From: Desertivibrio insolitus
Lineage (GTDB): Bacteria > Actinomycetota > Actinomycetes > Actinomycetales > Microbacteriaceae
NCBI RefSeq assembly: GCF_017355965.1
Contig: NZ_JAFIQW010000001.1
Span: forward strand, 1-64,000
DNA length: 64,000 nt
Reading direction: 5' to 3'
Part shown: positions 47,829 through 57,462 of the stretch, piece after piece
Layout: every line of letters begins with the position of its first letter
How positions within the stretch are numbered: the stretch's first letter is position 1
Notes under the pieces: generated by a model
Databases searched by the model: none
What the model was told of the DNA's origin: nothing
The model's input: only the letters and a program-made list of their open reading frames with translations
Position numbers and translations under genes: made by a program

Positions 47829-48629
47829 TCAGTGCACGCCGACCATGGGGATCACGAGCGGGGTGTGCGACTCGGGGTCGTCGATGATGCGGCAGCGCAG
47901 GCCGAACACCTCGAGCACGAGCTCGGCGGTGACGATGTCGGACGGTGCGCCCTGGGCGACGATCCGCGCGTCCTTCATCACCACGAGGTGCGTCGCGTAG
48001 CGGGCGGCCTGGTTGAGGTCGTGCAGCACCGCGACGAGCGTGCGCCCGGCATCCGTGCGGAGGCGGGAGAAGAGGTCGAGCAGCTCGACCTGGTGCGTGA
48101 TGTCGAGGAACGTCGTGGGCTCGTCGAGCAGCAGCAGCGGGGTGCGCTGCGCGAGGGCCATCGCCACCCACACGCGCTGCCGCTGACCGCCCGAGAGCTC
48201 GTCGACGGGGCGCTGCGCGAGCTCCGCCGTGCCGGTGGCCGCCATGGCCTCGGTCACGGCGGCCTCGTCCTCCCGCGACCACTGCCGCAGCAGCTTCTGG
48301 TGCGGGTAGCGTCCGCGCGACACGAGGTCGACGACCGTGATGCCGTCGGGGGCGATGCTCGACTGCGGCAGCAGGCCCACCCGGCGGGCGACCTCCTTGA
48401 CGCCGTACGAGCGGATGTCGCGGCCGTCGAGCAGCACCGCTCCCGAGGCCGGCGGCAGCAGGCGCGCGAGCGAGCGCAGCAGCGTCGACTTGCCGCAGGC
48501 GTTCGGCCCGACGATGACGGTGAACGAGCCGACCGGGATCTCGAGGTCGAGGCCGTCGACGACGATGCGGTCGTCGTAGCCGACGCGGATGCCGCGGGCG
48601 GCGAGCTCGGGGGTCGGTCCGGTCGTCAC
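47829..48629 (-). CDS. Iron-siderophore ABC transporter ATP-binding protein (FepC-like)
   Basis: A 266-residue ATPase: Walker A GPNACGKSTLLRSLA, signature LSGGQRQRVWVAMALA, Walker B LLLLDEPTTFLD, with the FepC-type sequence SRGRYPHQKLLRQW. GTG start overlaps the permease stop (GTGA). Last gene of the SIP-permease-permease-ATPase run. Confidence 0.95.
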   Translation of the reverse strand: MTTGPTPELAARGIRVGYDDRIVVDGLDLEIPVGSFTVIVGPNACGKSTLLRSLARLLPPASGAVLLDGRDIRSYGVKEVARRVGLLPQSSIAPDGITVVDLVSRGRYPHQKLLRQWSREDEAAVTEAMAATGTAELAQRPVDELSGGQRQRVWVAMALAQRTPLLLLDEPTTFLDITHQVELLDLFSRLRTDAGRTLVAVLHDLNQAARYATHLVVMKDARIVAQGAPSDIVTAELVLEVFGLRCRIIDDPESHTPLVIPMVGVH

Positions 48630-49699
48630 GTCATCCTCCGCCGCGCCTCGCGGGCGAGCAGCCCGAGCAGGTAGACGCCGCCGAGGCAGAGCGTCACGAG
48701 CCCGACGGGCAGCTGGGCGGGGGCCAGCAGCCGCTGTGCGAGCACGTCGGCGCCGAGCACGAGCAGGGCGCCGGTGCACGCGGCGGGCAGGAGCGCGACA
48801 CCGGGCGCCCGACTGAGCCAGCGGCCGATCTGCGGTGCCGCGAGCGCGACGAACGCGACCGGCCCGACCGCGGCGGTGACGACGGCGACGAGCAGCACCG
48901 CGACGACGACGAGCGCGAGCCGGTTCGCCTCCGTCCGCACGCCGAGGGCCCGGGCGGCGTCGTCGCCGAGCTCGAGCATCTTCAGCGGACGGCTCAGCAG
49001 GGCGAGCGCGGGCAGCAGCACGGCGAGGGCGATCACGACGGGCGCGACGACGGGCCAGCGCACCTCGTTGAAGGAGCCGGCCGACCAGCTGGCCGCGGCG
49101 AAGGCGAGCTCGAGGTCGGCGCGGAGGATGAGCCACGCGTTGAGCGACTCGAGCATCGCGGTGACGGCGATGCCGACGACGATGAGCCGGTAGCCCTGCA
49201 CCCCGCGCCGCCAGGCGATCAGGTACACGATCGCGGCCGACACGAGCCCGCCGAGCACGGCGCCGACGGCGGTGCCGGCGTAGTTCGCGCCGAGCACGAT
49301 GATCGCGATCAGCGCCCCCGTGTACGAGCCGGTCGTGAAGCCGATGACGTCGGGGCTGCCGAGCGGATTGCGCGTGAGCGACTGGAACACCGCGCCCGAG
49401 AGCCCGAGGGCCGCGCCGACGATCGCGGCGAGCACGATCCGCGGCATCCGCCATTCGAGCACGATGCGGCGCACCGCCTCGCTCGTCTCGGCGCCGGTGA
49501 AGGCGCCGACGATCTGCGGCACCGTGATCGGGAACTCCCCGAACGTGATCGCGACGGTGCCGAGCACGAGCGTCGCGGCGACGAGGAGGCCGCAGACGAG
49601 CGCGCTTCGGCGATCCCAACGCAGGCTGACCCCGCGCCCGAGGCGCACGACGCCCATGCGGCGCGGCAGGGCGAGCCGACGCTCGGCGGCGGCGGTCAC
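48626..49699 (-). CDS. Iron-siderophore ABC transporter permease (FepG-like)
   Basis: A 357-residue FecCD-family permease with about nine helices. Signature SLTRNPLGSPDVIGFTTG in the first half and VVTAAVGPVAFVALAAPQIGRWL near the coupling region. GTG start at 49699 overlaps the upstream permease stop. The pair with FepD forms the membrane channel. Confidence 0.94.
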   Translation of the reverse strand: MTAAAERRLALPRRMGVVRLGRGVSLRWDRRSALVCGLLVAATLVLGTVAITFGEFPITVPQIVGAFTGAETSEAVRRIVLEWRMPRIVLAAIVGAALGLSGAVFQSLTRNPLGSPDVIGFTTGSYTGALIAIIVLGANYAGTAVGAVLGGLVSAAIVYLIAWRRGVQGYRLIVVGIAVTAMLESLNAWLILRADLELAFAAASWSAGSFNEVRWPVVAPVVIALAVLLPALALLSRPLKMLELGDDAARALGVRTEANRLALVVVAVLLVAVVTAAVGPVAFVALAAPQIGRWLSRAPGVALLPAACTGALLVLGADVLAQRLLAPAQLPVGLVTLCLGGVYLLGLLAREARRRMT

Positions 49700-50763
49700 A
49701 GCGCCTTCGCCTTGCCGGCGCGCACGAGCGCGATGAGCACGGGGGCACCGAGGAAGGAGCTCACGACGCCGACGGGCATCTCGCTCGCGACGACGAAGCG
49801 CCCGGCGACGTCGGCGGCGAGCATGACCGTCGGGGCGAGCACGAGCGTGAAGGGCATGATCCAGCGCTGATCGGGCCCGACAATCGCGCGGGCGAGATAC
49901 GGCGCCAGCAGCCCGAGGAACGCGATCGGCCCGGCCGCGGCGGTCGCCGCCCCGCAGAGCAGCGTGATGCCGAGCACTCCCCCGGCCCGGGTGAGCCCCA
50001 CCCGGGCGCCGAGGGAGACGGCGAGGTCGTCGCCCAGCGAGAGCGCATTGAGCGCGCGCGGCAGGGCGAGCGCGAGCAGCGCGCCGACCACGAGGAAGGG
50101 CAGCACGCCGGCCACGACGTCCCAGCCGCGGTTCTGCAGCGACCCCGACTGCCAGAACCGGATCTTGTCGAAGATGTCGGGGTTCAGCAGGGTGAACGAG
50201 TACGCGATGCCGCTCAGCACGGCGTTGAGCGCGACGCCCGCGAGCACGAGCCGCACGGGCGTCGCGCCGGCGCGGCCGCGGGAGCCGATGGCGTACACGA
50301 CGACGGCCGCGAGCGCGGCACCGAGGAAGGACCACCAGACGTAGGCGCGGATGTCGGCGGCGCCGGCGGTCGCGATCGCGACGACGATCGCGAGGAACGC
50401 CCCCGCGTTGACGCCGAGCAGCCCGGGCTCGGCGAGCGGGTTGCGCGTGACGGCCTGCATGAGCGCCCCGCCGAGCCCGAGGGCGACGCCGACCGCGATC
50501 CCGAGCACCGTGCGGGGCAACCGGAACTCCCTGATCAACACGGTGGTCGTGTCGTTGCCGCCGACCGTGAGCGCGCGCCACACCTCGGCGAGCGGGATGC
50601 CGCCGGAGCCGAGGGCGACGGATGCCACGACCGCGGCCGCGAGCGGCACGACGAGCAGGGCCAGCAGGCCGAGCCGCGACCGCGCGGTGGCGGCGACGCC
50701 CGCGGGCCGGGTCGCGTCCTCCGCCGTCGTCGCCGTGCGGACGCTGTCGAGCGTGCCGGTCAC
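49696..50763 (-). CDS. Iron-siderophore ABC transporter permease (FepD-like)
   Basis: A 355-residue FecCD-family permease. VTRNPLAEPGLLGVNAGAF and GPIAFLGLLAPYLARAIVG are the family's two conserved stretches. GTG start four bases after the siderophore-interacting protein ends. An Ala/Thr-rich cytoplasmic N-terminus of about 30 residues precedes the first helix. Confidence 0.94.
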   Translation of the reverse strand: MTGTLDSVRTATTAEDATRPAGVAATARSRLGLLALLVVPLAAAVVASVALGSGGIPLAEVWRALTVGGNDTTTVLIREFRLPRTVLGIAVGVALGLGGALMQAVTRNPLAEPGLLGVNAGAFLAIVVAIATAGAADIRAYVWWSFLGAALAAVVVYAIGSRGRAGATPVRLVLAGVALNAVLSGIAYSFTLLNPDIFDKIRFWQSGSLQNRGWDVVAGVLPFLVVGALLALALPRALNALSLGDDLAVSLGARVGLTRAGGVLGITLLCGAATAAAGPIAFLGLLAPYLARAIVGPDQRWIMPFTLVLAPTVMLAADVAGRFVVASEMPVGVVSSFLGAPVLIALVRAGKAKAL

Positions 50764-50767
50764 GGCG

Positions 50768-51715
50768 TCAGTTCTCGGCCGCGCCGACGCGCCAGTAGCC
50801 CATGAAGGCGACGTCGGCGCGATGCATGCCGAGCTCCCGCACGAGGAAGCGACGCAGGCTCTTCACCGCGCCCGCCTCGCCGGCGATCCAGGCGTAGAGG
50901 TCGTGGGTCTCGGTGTCGGGCACGTTCGGCACGTCCCAGAGCACGCGCTCCTCGGCATCCGCGTCGGCGAGGTCCTCCTCGGCGCCGGCCGAGGGGACCA
51001 TCTCGATCGCCCAGGCGCGCACGGCGCGGTCGAGGGCGGCGCCGTGGCCGAGGCCGGGGCGGCTCTCGCGCGGCAGCCAGGTCACGGTGACGCCCTCGGG
51101 GGCGTCGACCGGCTGCACGTCGCCGCGGGCGGGCACCTCGAGGAAGGCCTGACCGGTGCAGTCGCGCGGCATGGCCTCGAGGATCGAGCAGATGGCGGGC
51201 ACGGCGGTCTCGTCACCGGCGAGCAGCACACGCTGGGCGGCGCCCGGGTCCCACTCGATGCCGGAGAGACGACCCTCGCTGGCCCGCACGAGGGTGCGGG
51301 CGTCGGCGCCGACCATGATCAGCTCGTCGCCCGGCTGAGCGGCGAGCGCCCAGCGCGAGGCGGGACCGGTCGCGCCGTGCAGGGCGAAGTCGATGTCGAC
51401 CTCGGCCGCCGACTCGCGGTGCGCGCGAACGGTGTAGGTGCGGAGCACCGGACGCACCGCCTCTGGCAGTGCGCGCCAGGCGCCGTACCAGTCGTCGGTG
51501 TCGAGGGGGAACGCCGGGATCGAGTCCGCGCAGGTCGGGAAGGCGAGCTTCACGCGCTGGTCGAGGCCGCCGGAGTAGAAGTTCGAGAGCGTCGACCCGG
51601 TGAGGGTCACGCGGAGGAAGGACTCGCCCACCCGCTCGGTGCGCACCACCCGCACCAGGAACGGGCCGTACGCCGCGCGCACGACCCGGGACGTCGAGAC
51701 CGGAGCCGGGTTCAT
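50768..51715 (-). CDS. Siderophore-interacting protein (FAD-dependent ferric-siderophore reductase)
   Basis: A 315-residue SIP-family flavoprotein that reduces ferric siderophore in the cytoplasm to release iron. FAD-binding motif LRTYTVRAH (about residue 95), DFALHGATGPASRWA, and a C-terminal domain with AWIAGEAGAVKSLRRFL. ATG 51715 is chosen because an ATG 18 bases earlier lies inside the DtxR-type box. First gene of the transporter operon. Confidence 0.94.
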   Translation of the reverse strand: MNPAPVSTSRVVRAAYGPFLVRVVRTERVGESFLRVTLTGSTLSNFYSGGLDQRVKLAFPTCADSIPAFPLDTDDWYGAWRALPEAVRPVLRTYTVRAHRESAAEVDIDFALHGATGPASRWALAAQPGDELIMVGADARTLVRASEGRLSGIEWDPGAAQRVLLAGDETAVPAICSILEAMPRDCTGQAFLEVPARGDVQPVDAPEGVTVTWLPRESRPGLGHGAALDRAVRAWAIEMVPSAGAEEDLADADAEERVLWDVPNVPDTETHDLYAWIAGEAGAVKSLRRFLVRELGMHRADVAFMGYWRVGAAEN

Positions 51716-51725
51716 CGCGGCCAGT

Positions 51726-51744
51726 ATAGGCATGCCTTACCTAA
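51726..51744. promoter_or_regulatory. DtxR/IdeR-type iron box upstream of the siderophore uptake operon
   Basis: On the minus strand TTAGGTAAGGCATGCCTAT matches TTAGGTTAGSCTAACCTAA at 14 of 19 positions by hand, 11 bases before the SIP start codon. Confidence 0.75.
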
Positions 51745-51889
51745 GAGCGCTCGGGTCGCGCAGCCGCTCTTCGGGAGCACACCGTCGCCCGCAACGATGG
51801 GATCCGCGTGCGGCTCCCGGCCGCGGATGCGTGATTGGCCCGCTCCCCCGCGAGGTCGCGTGGGCCTGTTTCTGCCACGCTGTGCGGTA

Positions 51890-52801
51890 ATGTCCCGTCG
51901 CGATACCGCCCTCGCCCTCGTCGTCGTGCTGCTCTGGGGCGCGAACTTCGTCGTCATCGACGTCGGGCTCGCGGAGGTGCCGCCGCTGCTCTTCCTCGCG
52001 ATGCGCTTCGTGCTCGTGGCGCTGCCCGCCGTCTTCCTCGTGCCGCGTCCGTCCGCCGACTGGCGGCTCGTGCTCGGCATCGGCGCGTTCCTCAGCCTGG
52101 GCCAGTTCTCGCTGCTGTACGCGGCGCTCGCGGCCGGGATGCCCGCGGGGCTCGCCTCCCTCGTGCTGCAGGTGCAGGTGCTGTTCACCGCCGTGATCTC
52201 CGCCCTCGCGCTGCGGGAGCGGCCGACGCCGCGGCAGTTCGCCGGCATCGCGCTCGGGCTCGCGGGCCTCGGCGTCGTGATCGCCGGGCAGGCGCAGGCG
52301 GTGCCGCTGCTGCCGGTCGTGCTGACGCTCGGCGCCGCGCTGTCGTGGGCGACCGGCAACGTGCTCGCCCGCCGCGCGAAGGTCGCCTCCGGCCTGTCGC
52401 TCGTGGTGTGGTCGGCCCTCGTCGTGCCGCTGCCGGCGCTCGCGCTGTCGCTCGTGTTCGAGGGCCCTGCCGAGATCGGCGCCGCGATCGCGGGCTTCGG
52501 CTGGCCTGCGCTGCTGTCGACGCTCTACACCGTGATCGCGGCGTCGCTCGTGGGCTACGGCATCTGGAACGGGCTGCTCTCGCGGCATCCGTCGAGCGCG
52601 GTCGTGCCGTTCGCGCTGCTCGTACCGGTCGTCGGCCTGCTCACGGCGTGGGTCGCGCAGGGCGAGGTGCCGCCGGTGACGACGCTCGTCGGCGGCGCGG
52701 TCATGGTGCTCGGGCTCGCGGTGATCACGGTGCGGTGGGGTCGACGCGCGGCGGCGCCCGTTCCGCGAAGCGCGGCGGCCTCCCCCTCAGCCGTCGAATA
52801 G
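51890..52801 (+). CDS. EamA-family (DMT) transporter
   Basis: A 303-residue protein with ten membrane helices in two EamA repeats. LLWGANFVVIDVGLAEVPP opens the first, LVLQVQVLFTAVISALALRERP is the conserved motif of repeat 1, and VVPFALLVPVVGLLTAWVAQGE of repeat 2. This group (RhaT/YdcZ/PecM-like) exports metabolites; substrate unknown. Start ATG 51890 follows the gap holding the iron box, but expression link is not implied. Confidence 0.9.
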   Translation: MSRRDTALALVVVLLWGANFVVIDVGLAEVPPLLFLAMRFVLVALPAVFLVPRPSADWRLVLGIGAFLSLGQFSLLYAALAAGMPAGLASLVLQVQVLFTAVISALALRERPTPRQFAGIALGLAGLGVVIAGQAQAVPLLPVVLTLGAALSWATGNVLARRAKVASGLSLVVWSALVVPLPALALSLVFEGPAEIGAAIAGFGWPALLSTLYTVIAASLVGYGIWNGLLSRHPSSAVVPFALLVPVVGLLTAWVAQGEVPPVTTLVGGAVMVLGLAVITVRWGRRAAAPVPRSAAASPSAVE

Positions 52802-52821
52802 CGCGGCGCTGCCTGCGCGGC

Positions 52822-54249
52822 TCACCACTGCGGCGGGTGGCGGCGGTGCCACTGCAGGCGCCGCTCGAGCTGGGCGCCGATCGCGAGCAGCGTCGCCTCG
52901 CCGCCCGGGCGCCCGACGAGCTGCACGCCCATCGGCAGCCCCTCCGGCGTGACGTGCACGGGCAGGCTGATCGCGGGCAGGCCTGTCACGTTCACGAAGC
53001 TCGTGTACGGCGTGTACTGCACCTGCTGCGCGAAGTTGCGCTCGCCGTCCTCGGCGTCGTACCAGCCGACCGGCCGCGGGGTCAGCGCGAGCGCCGGGGT
53101 CAGCACGGCGTCGAACGGCGCGAACCGCGCGACGATGTCGCGCTCGAAGGCGGCGAGCTGCGCGAGCGCCTCGACGAGCTGTCGCACGGGCAGTTCGCGA
53201 CCGCGCCGCACGAGCCACGCGGTCAGCGGCTCGAGCCGGTCGACGTCGTCGCCCTCGACGGGCAGCGCCGAGGCGCCCGCCTGCCAGATCGTGCGGAAGG
53301 CCGGGGCGTACACGTCCTGCTCCGGCAGGGCGAACTCCTCCAGCCCATGCCCGACCGCGGTGAGCTCCGCGATCGCGACCTCGAGCGCCGCGGATGCCTC
53401 GGGGTCGAGCGTGATCTCGTACGCGTTGTCCCACGGCGACGTCGTCATGACCGCGATCGAGAACCGCCCCTCGCCGCGCACGGCGGGACCGAGCAGCGAC
53501 TCCTCGAGGTCGGGGGCGCGCAGCGTGAACGGGCGCGGCACCCTTCCGTGCGCGTCGCGCTGCAGCATCCCCTCGAGGAGCAGGGCCGCGTCGGAGACGG
53601 TGCGCGCGAGCGGCCCGGGCACCGGCAGGCCGGCGAGCTTGTCGATCGCGCTGCCGGCGGCGAGCGTGCCGCGGGAGGGCTTGAGCCCGACGAGCCCGGT
53701 CGCGGCGGCGGGGATGCGGACGCTGCCGCCGCCGTCGGAGCCCGGGGCGAAGGGCAGCAGGCCCGCCGCGACGGCGGTCGCCGCGCCGCCGCTCGAGCCG
53801 CCGGCACCGAGCGTCGTGTCGTAGGGGTTCCGCGCCGGTCCCGCCACCCGGTTCTCGGTGTAGGCGGGCATGCCGAACTCGGGGGTGTTGGTCTTGCCGA
53901 GGCTGATTGCGCCGGCGGCGTCGCGAACGGCGACGACCTCGTCGGAGACATCCGGCACGAAGTCCTGGAAGAGCCGGGAGCCGAAGGTGGTGCGCACGCC
54001 GGCGCGCCGCTCGAGGTCCTTGTCGCCGAGCGCGAGGCCGAACAGCGGCGCGCTCGTCCGCACCTGCGCGGCGAGCGTGCGGGCGCGGTGCCTGGCGGCG
54101 TCGGCGGTCACGGTGACGAACGCGCCGAGGCCGGGGTCGAGGCGCTCGATGCGGGCGAGGTAGTGGTCGACGAGCTCGGCGGCGGTGACGTCACCGCGGC
54201 GGATCCAGTCCCACTGCTCCAGCGCGGTGAGGTGATGCAGTTCGAACAT
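52822..54249 (-). CDS. Amidase signature family enzyme
   Basis: A 475-residue amidase with the Ser-cisSer-Lys triad: Lys in LALGDKDLERRAGV (about residue 76), Ser-rich loop GAGGSSGGAATAVAAGLLPF, and GSDGGGSVRIPAAA carrying the cis-Ser and nucleophile Ser. No GatB/GatC partners nearby, so a stand-alone amide hydrolase. Starts three bases after the GNAT stop. Confidence 0.93.
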   Translation of the reverse strand: MFELHHLTALEQWDWIRRGDVTAAELVDHYLARIERLDPGLGAFVTVTADAARHRARTLAAQVRTSAPLFGLALGDKDLERRAGVRTTFGSRLFQDFVPDVSDEVVAVRDAAGAISLGKTNTPEFGMPAYTENRVAGPARNPYDTTLGAGGSSGGAATAVAAGLLPFAPGSDGGGSVRIPAAATGLVGLKPSRGTLAAGSAIDKLAGLPVPGPLARTVSDAALLLEGMLQRDAHGRVPRPFTLRAPDLEESLLGPAVRGEGRFSIAVMTTSPWDNAYEITLDPEASAALEVAIAELTAVGHGLEEFALPEQDVYAPAFRTIWQAGASALPVEGDDVDRLEPLTAWLVRRGRELPVRQLVEALAQLAAFERDIVARFAPFDAVLTPALALTPRPVGWYDAEDGERNFAQQVQYTPYTSFVNVTGLPAISLPVHVTPEGLPMGVQLVGRPGGEATLLAIGAQLERRLQWHRRHPPQW

Positions 54250-54252
54250 CGG

Positions 54253-54831
54253 CTACTTGAGGCTCTTCTGCATCAGCACCGTGCCGAGCCACCGGCCGAA
54301 CTTGAAGCCGACCTTGCCCATGTGGCCGATCTGCTTGAAGCCGTACGCCTCGTGCAGGCGGATCGACGCGTCGGCGCCCTGGTCGGCGATCACGGCGATC
54401 ATCTCCTTGATGCCCGCGGCCTTCGCCCGGGCCATGAGCTCGCCGAGCAGCACCTTGCCGAGACCCTTGCCGGTGGAGGCGGGCAGCAGGTAGATCGAGT
54501 TCTCGACGGTGAAGCGGTAAGCGGCCTTCTCCCGCCACGGGTAGACGTAGGCGTAGCCGTGCAGGTGGCCGGTCGGCGACACCGCGACGATGAACGGGAA
54601 GCCCAGCTTGCGCACCCGCTCGTACTTCTGGCGGAGTTCCCGCAGCGTCAGCGCGTCCTCGTCGAACGTCACCGTCGAGTTCGCGACGTACAGGTTGTAG
54701 ATGTCGAGCAGGTAGGGCAGGTCCTCGGGCCTCGCGTCGCGGATCTCGTACGCGAACTCGGGCTCGGGCGGGGCCGGCGGGCGCAGATGCCGCGGCAGTC
54801 GCCGGCGCTCCTGGTACTCCTCCTCGAGCAT
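54253..54831 (-). CDS. GNAT-family N-acetyltransferase (phosphinothricin-acetyltransferase-like)
   Basis: A 192-residue acetyltransferase: RDARPEDLPYLLDIYNLYVA at the start of the domain, acetyl-CoA loop LPASTGKGLGKVLLGELMA, and LHEAYGFKQIGHMGKVGFKFGRW, as in the PAT/Yncа-like group. An N-terminal basic extension of about 28 residues is unusual. Substrate unknown. Confidence 0.88.
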   Translation of the reverse strand: MLEEEYQERRRLPRHLRPPAPPEPEFAYEIRDARPEDLPYLLDIYNLYVANSTVTFDEDALTLRELRQKYERVRKLGFPFIVAVSPTGHLHGYAYVYPWREKAAYRFTVENSIYLLPASTGKGLGKVLLGELMARAKAAGIKEMIAVIADQGADASIRLHEAYGFKQIGHMGKVGFKFGRWLGTVLMQKSLK

Positions 54832-54870
54832 CAGCCCTCTTCCGTCCCCATGGCCCCTGTCCCCATCCGT

Positions 54871-55548
54871 TCAGGCTATCGACCAGTCGATGCCGCGCGC
54901 TCCCTGCGCCTCGAGCAGGGCGTTGGCGCGGCTGAACGGCTTGGACCCGAAGAAGCCGTTGCGGGCGGAGAGCGGGCTCGGGTGCACGGATGCCACGACC
55001 GGCACGTCGCCGAGCAGCGGGCGCAGCGTGCCGGCGTCCCTCCCCCACAGGATCGCGACGAGCGGGCCGCCGCGGGCGACGAGCGCACGGATCGCGTGCT
55101 CCGTCACCCGCTCCCAGCCCTTGCCGCGGTGGGAGCCCGGCTCGCCGGGGCGCACCGTGAGCACGCGGTTGAGCAGCAGCACGCCGGCATCCGTCCAGCT
55201 GGTGAGGTCGCCGTGCGGCGGCGGCCTGATGCCGAGGTCGTCCTGCAGCTCGCGGTAGATGTTCCCGAGGCTGCGCGGGACCGGGCGCACGTCGCGGTCG
55301 ACGGCGAACGACAGCCCGATCGGATGCCCCGGCGTCGGATAGGGGTCCTGACCGACGATGAGCACCCGCACGTCGGCGAGCGGCGCCTCGAAGGCGCGGA
55401 GCACGCGCGGTCCAGCGGGCAGGTACGGCCGCCCGGCGGCGACCTCCTCGCGCAGGAAGTCGCCGATGCGGTGGATGTCGGCCTCGACGGGAGCGAGCGC
55501 CTCGGCCCAGCCGGGGTCGACGAGCTCCGCGAGCGGTGCGGGGGTCAC
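54871..55548 (-). CDS. ung: Uracil-DNA glycosylase (family 1)
   Basis: A 225-residue enzyme that removes uracil from DNA. Catalytic Asp in [18 protein letters not shown], the uracil-binding region [17 protein letters not shown], and minor-groove loop [21 protein letters not shown] start overlaps the S51 peptidase stop by four bases, so it is coupled to the upstream genes. Confidence 0.97.
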   Translation of the reverse strand: MTPAPLAELVDPGWAEALAPVEADIHRIGDFLREEVAAGRPYLPAGPRVLRAFEAPLADVRVLIVGQDPYPTPGHPIGLSFAVDRDVRPVPRSLGNIYRELQDDLGIRPPPHGDLTSWTDAGVLLLNRVLTVRPGEPGSHRGKGWERVTEHAIRALVARGGPLVAILWGRDAGTLRPLLGDVPVVASVHPSPLSARNGFFGSKPFSRANALLEAQGARGIDWSIA

Positions 55549-56270
55549 GCGCCGAGCGTGGACACCTGCACGGCGTCGTCGCCCTCGGTGATGCGCCAGA
55601 CACTGCCGGTGCCCTCGACCCGCAGCACGCCCTCACCGACGATCAGCACGGTGTTCTCATCGATCGCGACGCCGCCCTCGACGAGGCCGGCCTCGGTCGC
55701 GGCGATGAGCCGGCCGAGGGTGCCCCACTGCGCGGCGTGCACGTCGATAGCGAGATCGACGAGCGCGAGGCCCTCCGCGACGGTGACCTCGTCGAGGTCC
55801 TCTCCCGCGTTCTCGTGCACGACGGGGATGCCGCCGATGCGCCAGCCACCGATGACCGCGCGGTCCGCGGCGATCGCGGCACCCGCCGAGAAGCCGAGGT
55901 AGGGCAGCCCGTCGCTCACGAGCAGCCGGATCTCGCCGGCGATCGGCGACACGGCCTCGAGGTAGGCGGGGGTGAGGCCGCCGGCGACGAGCACGCCGTC
56001 GATCTCGCTGAGCACGACGGAGGTGAACTTCTGGCCCTCGTCGATTGTGTGGAAGACGGGCTCCGCGCGTCCCGCAGCGGCGAGCGCGGCCCTCAGCTTC
56101 TGCGTCACGGCGACGGCGCCGTCGGCGTCCTCCGCGACGAGCAGCACCGAGATGCGCGGCAGCCGCCGCCCGGCGCGGAGCGCGCGCTCGGCGGCCTCGT
56201 CGACGAAGCCGCGGTAGATCAGTCCGGGGTCGGGCGCGTCCCAGCCGCCGCCCGCGAGGTGAACGCTCAT
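55545..56270 (-). CDS. Peptidase S51-like (type 1 glutamine amidotransferase-fold) protein
   Basis: A 241-residue protein with nucleophile elbow [17 protein letters not shown], the S51 (dipeptidase E/cyanophycinase) serine motif, preceded by [17 protein letters not shown]. Start ATG 56270 overlaps the phosphoribosyltransferase stop. Substrate unknown; probably an intracellular peptidase. Confidence 0.82.
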   Translation of the reverse strand: MSVHLAGGGWDAPDPGLIYRGFVDEAAERALRAGRRLPRISVLLVAEDADGAVAVTQKLRAALAAAGRAEPVFHTIDEGQKFTSVVLSEIDGVLVAGGLTPAYLEAVSPIAGEIRLLVSDGLPYLGFSAGAAIAADRAVIGGWRIGGIPVVHENAGEDLDEVTVAEGLALVDLAIDVHAAQWGTLGRLIAATEAGLVEGGVAIDENTVLIVGEGVLRVEGTGSVWRITEGDDAVQVSTLGA

Positions 56271-56776
56271 GCGTGCTCCGTCACCGGGGGCATCGCGCTC
56301 CAGGGGAAGACGATCCAGTGCGGCGTCTGCTTCCACACGAAGTCGGGCTCGAGCACCGTGCCGGGCTTGCTGTAGAGGCACACCGACCGCACGTCGGCGC
56401 CGATCTTGCGCAGCAGGTCGACCGAGAGGGCGAGGGTGCGTCCGGAGTCGGAGACGTCGTCGACGAGCAGCACGCGCTTGCCGACGAGGGCCGACTCGTC
56501 GAGCAGGGGCGGCAGGATGACGGGCTCCGGCAGGCGCTCGTCGACACCGGTGTAGAACTCGATGTTGAGGGCGCCGCAGTTCTTCGCGCCGAGCGCGTAG
56601 GCGATCGCGCCGCCGGGCACGAGCCCGCCGCGGGCGATCGCGACGACGATGTCGACCTCGAAGCCGCTCGCGGCGATGTCGCCCGCGAGGTGCCGTGCGG
56701 CCTCCCCGAACTCGAGCCAGCCGAGCACCTCTCTCTCGGGGACTGTCTCGGTCACGCTCGTCTCATGGGAAGTCAC
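56267..56776 (-). CDS. Phosphoribosyltransferase family protein
   Basis: A 169-residue type I phosphoribosyltransferase with the PRPP loop VLLVDDVSDSGRTLALSVDLL (about 100-120) and IVVAIARGGLVPGGAIAYAL. Size and motifs resemble xanthine/hypoxanthine or Gpt-like enzymes; base specificity cannot be read. GTG start. Operon order is phosphoribosyltransferase, S51 peptidase, ung. Confidence 0.88.
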   Translation of the reverse strand: MTSHETSVTETVPEREVLGWLEFGEAARHLAGDIAASGFEVDIVVAIARGGLVPGGAIAYALGAKNCGALNIEFYTGVDERLPEPVILPPLLDESALVGKRVLLVDDVSDSGRTLALSVDLLRKIGADVRSVCLYSKPGTVLEPDFVWKQTPHWIVFPWSAMPPVTEHA

Positions 56777-56820
56777 CCGGAGAGGCTAGCGCCTGCCGCC
56801 GCGAGCCTCGACCCGGGCGT

Positions 56821-57462
56821 TCAGTCGGCGACGGCGATGCCGGCGGCCTCCGCGAGGCGCTCGGCGAGCTGCACGGCCTGGGCGCCGGAGACCGTCGCCC
56901 CGCGGAGCGCGTCGACGCCCTCGAGCCCGTCGAAGGCGAGCCCGCGCAGGTCGGTGTCGTTGAACAGCGCGTGCCGCACGTCGAGCTCCGCGGCGCGGCA
57001 GCCCTCGAAGGCGACGCGCTGGCAGGTCGCCGCGGGCAGGTCGAGCGTCTCGAACTCGCAGTCGACGAACGCGACGTCGACGAGGGCCGCCTGCGCGAGC
57101 GTGAGGTAGCCGATCCGCAGGCCCTCGAAGCGGATGCCGTCGAGCGTCGCCCCGGTGAGGTCGAGCGAGCCGAGGCGCCCGCCCTCGAGGTGCACCCGCG
57201 ACCAGCGCGCGCCCGCCGACTGCCACGCCCCGACGCCGAGGCGCCTGCCCGCGACATCCGTCAGTCTCGCCTCGCGTGTCTCGAGCGAGGCGAGCACGCT
57301 GCCCGACAGCTCGACCTCGCGAAGGGTCGAGCGGGTGAGCACGGGCTCGTCGGTCGGGAAGGTCAGCCGCACGCCCTCGAAGTCGTCGCCCGTCGCGAAG
57401 CGGTCGGCCTCGTACTCGGGCAGCTCCCCGAGCTCGACCTGCACGCGCCGCGGCGGCTTCAC
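56821..57462 (-). CDS. Pentapeptide-repeat-like protein
   Basis: A 213-residue protein made of loose A(D/N)LxG/F-type repeats (for example LDLTGATLDGIRFEGLRIG, VAFVDCEFETLDLPAATCQ) expected to form a right-handed beta-helix. Some actinobacterial members mimic DNA and protect gyrase; that role is not shown here. GTG start overlaps the SDR stop (GTGA). Confidence 0.8.
   Translation of the reverse strand: MKPPRRVQVELGELPEYEADRFATGDDFEGVRLTFPTDEPVLTRSTLREVELSGSVLASLETREARLTDVAGRRLGVGAWQSAGARWSRVHLEGGRLGSLDLTGATLDGIRFEGLRIGYLTLAQAALVDVAFVDCEFETLDLPAATCQRVAFEGCRAAELDVRHALFNDTDLRGLAFDGLEGVDALRGATVSGAQAVQLAERLAEAAGIAVAD

Noticed and set aside
51835-55902. Plus-strand open frame of about 1355 codons over EamA, amidase, GNAT, ung and S51 genes
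   Set aside because: It overlaps several genes with clear catalytic motifs in other frames or on the other strand; composition is that of a high-GC shadow frame.
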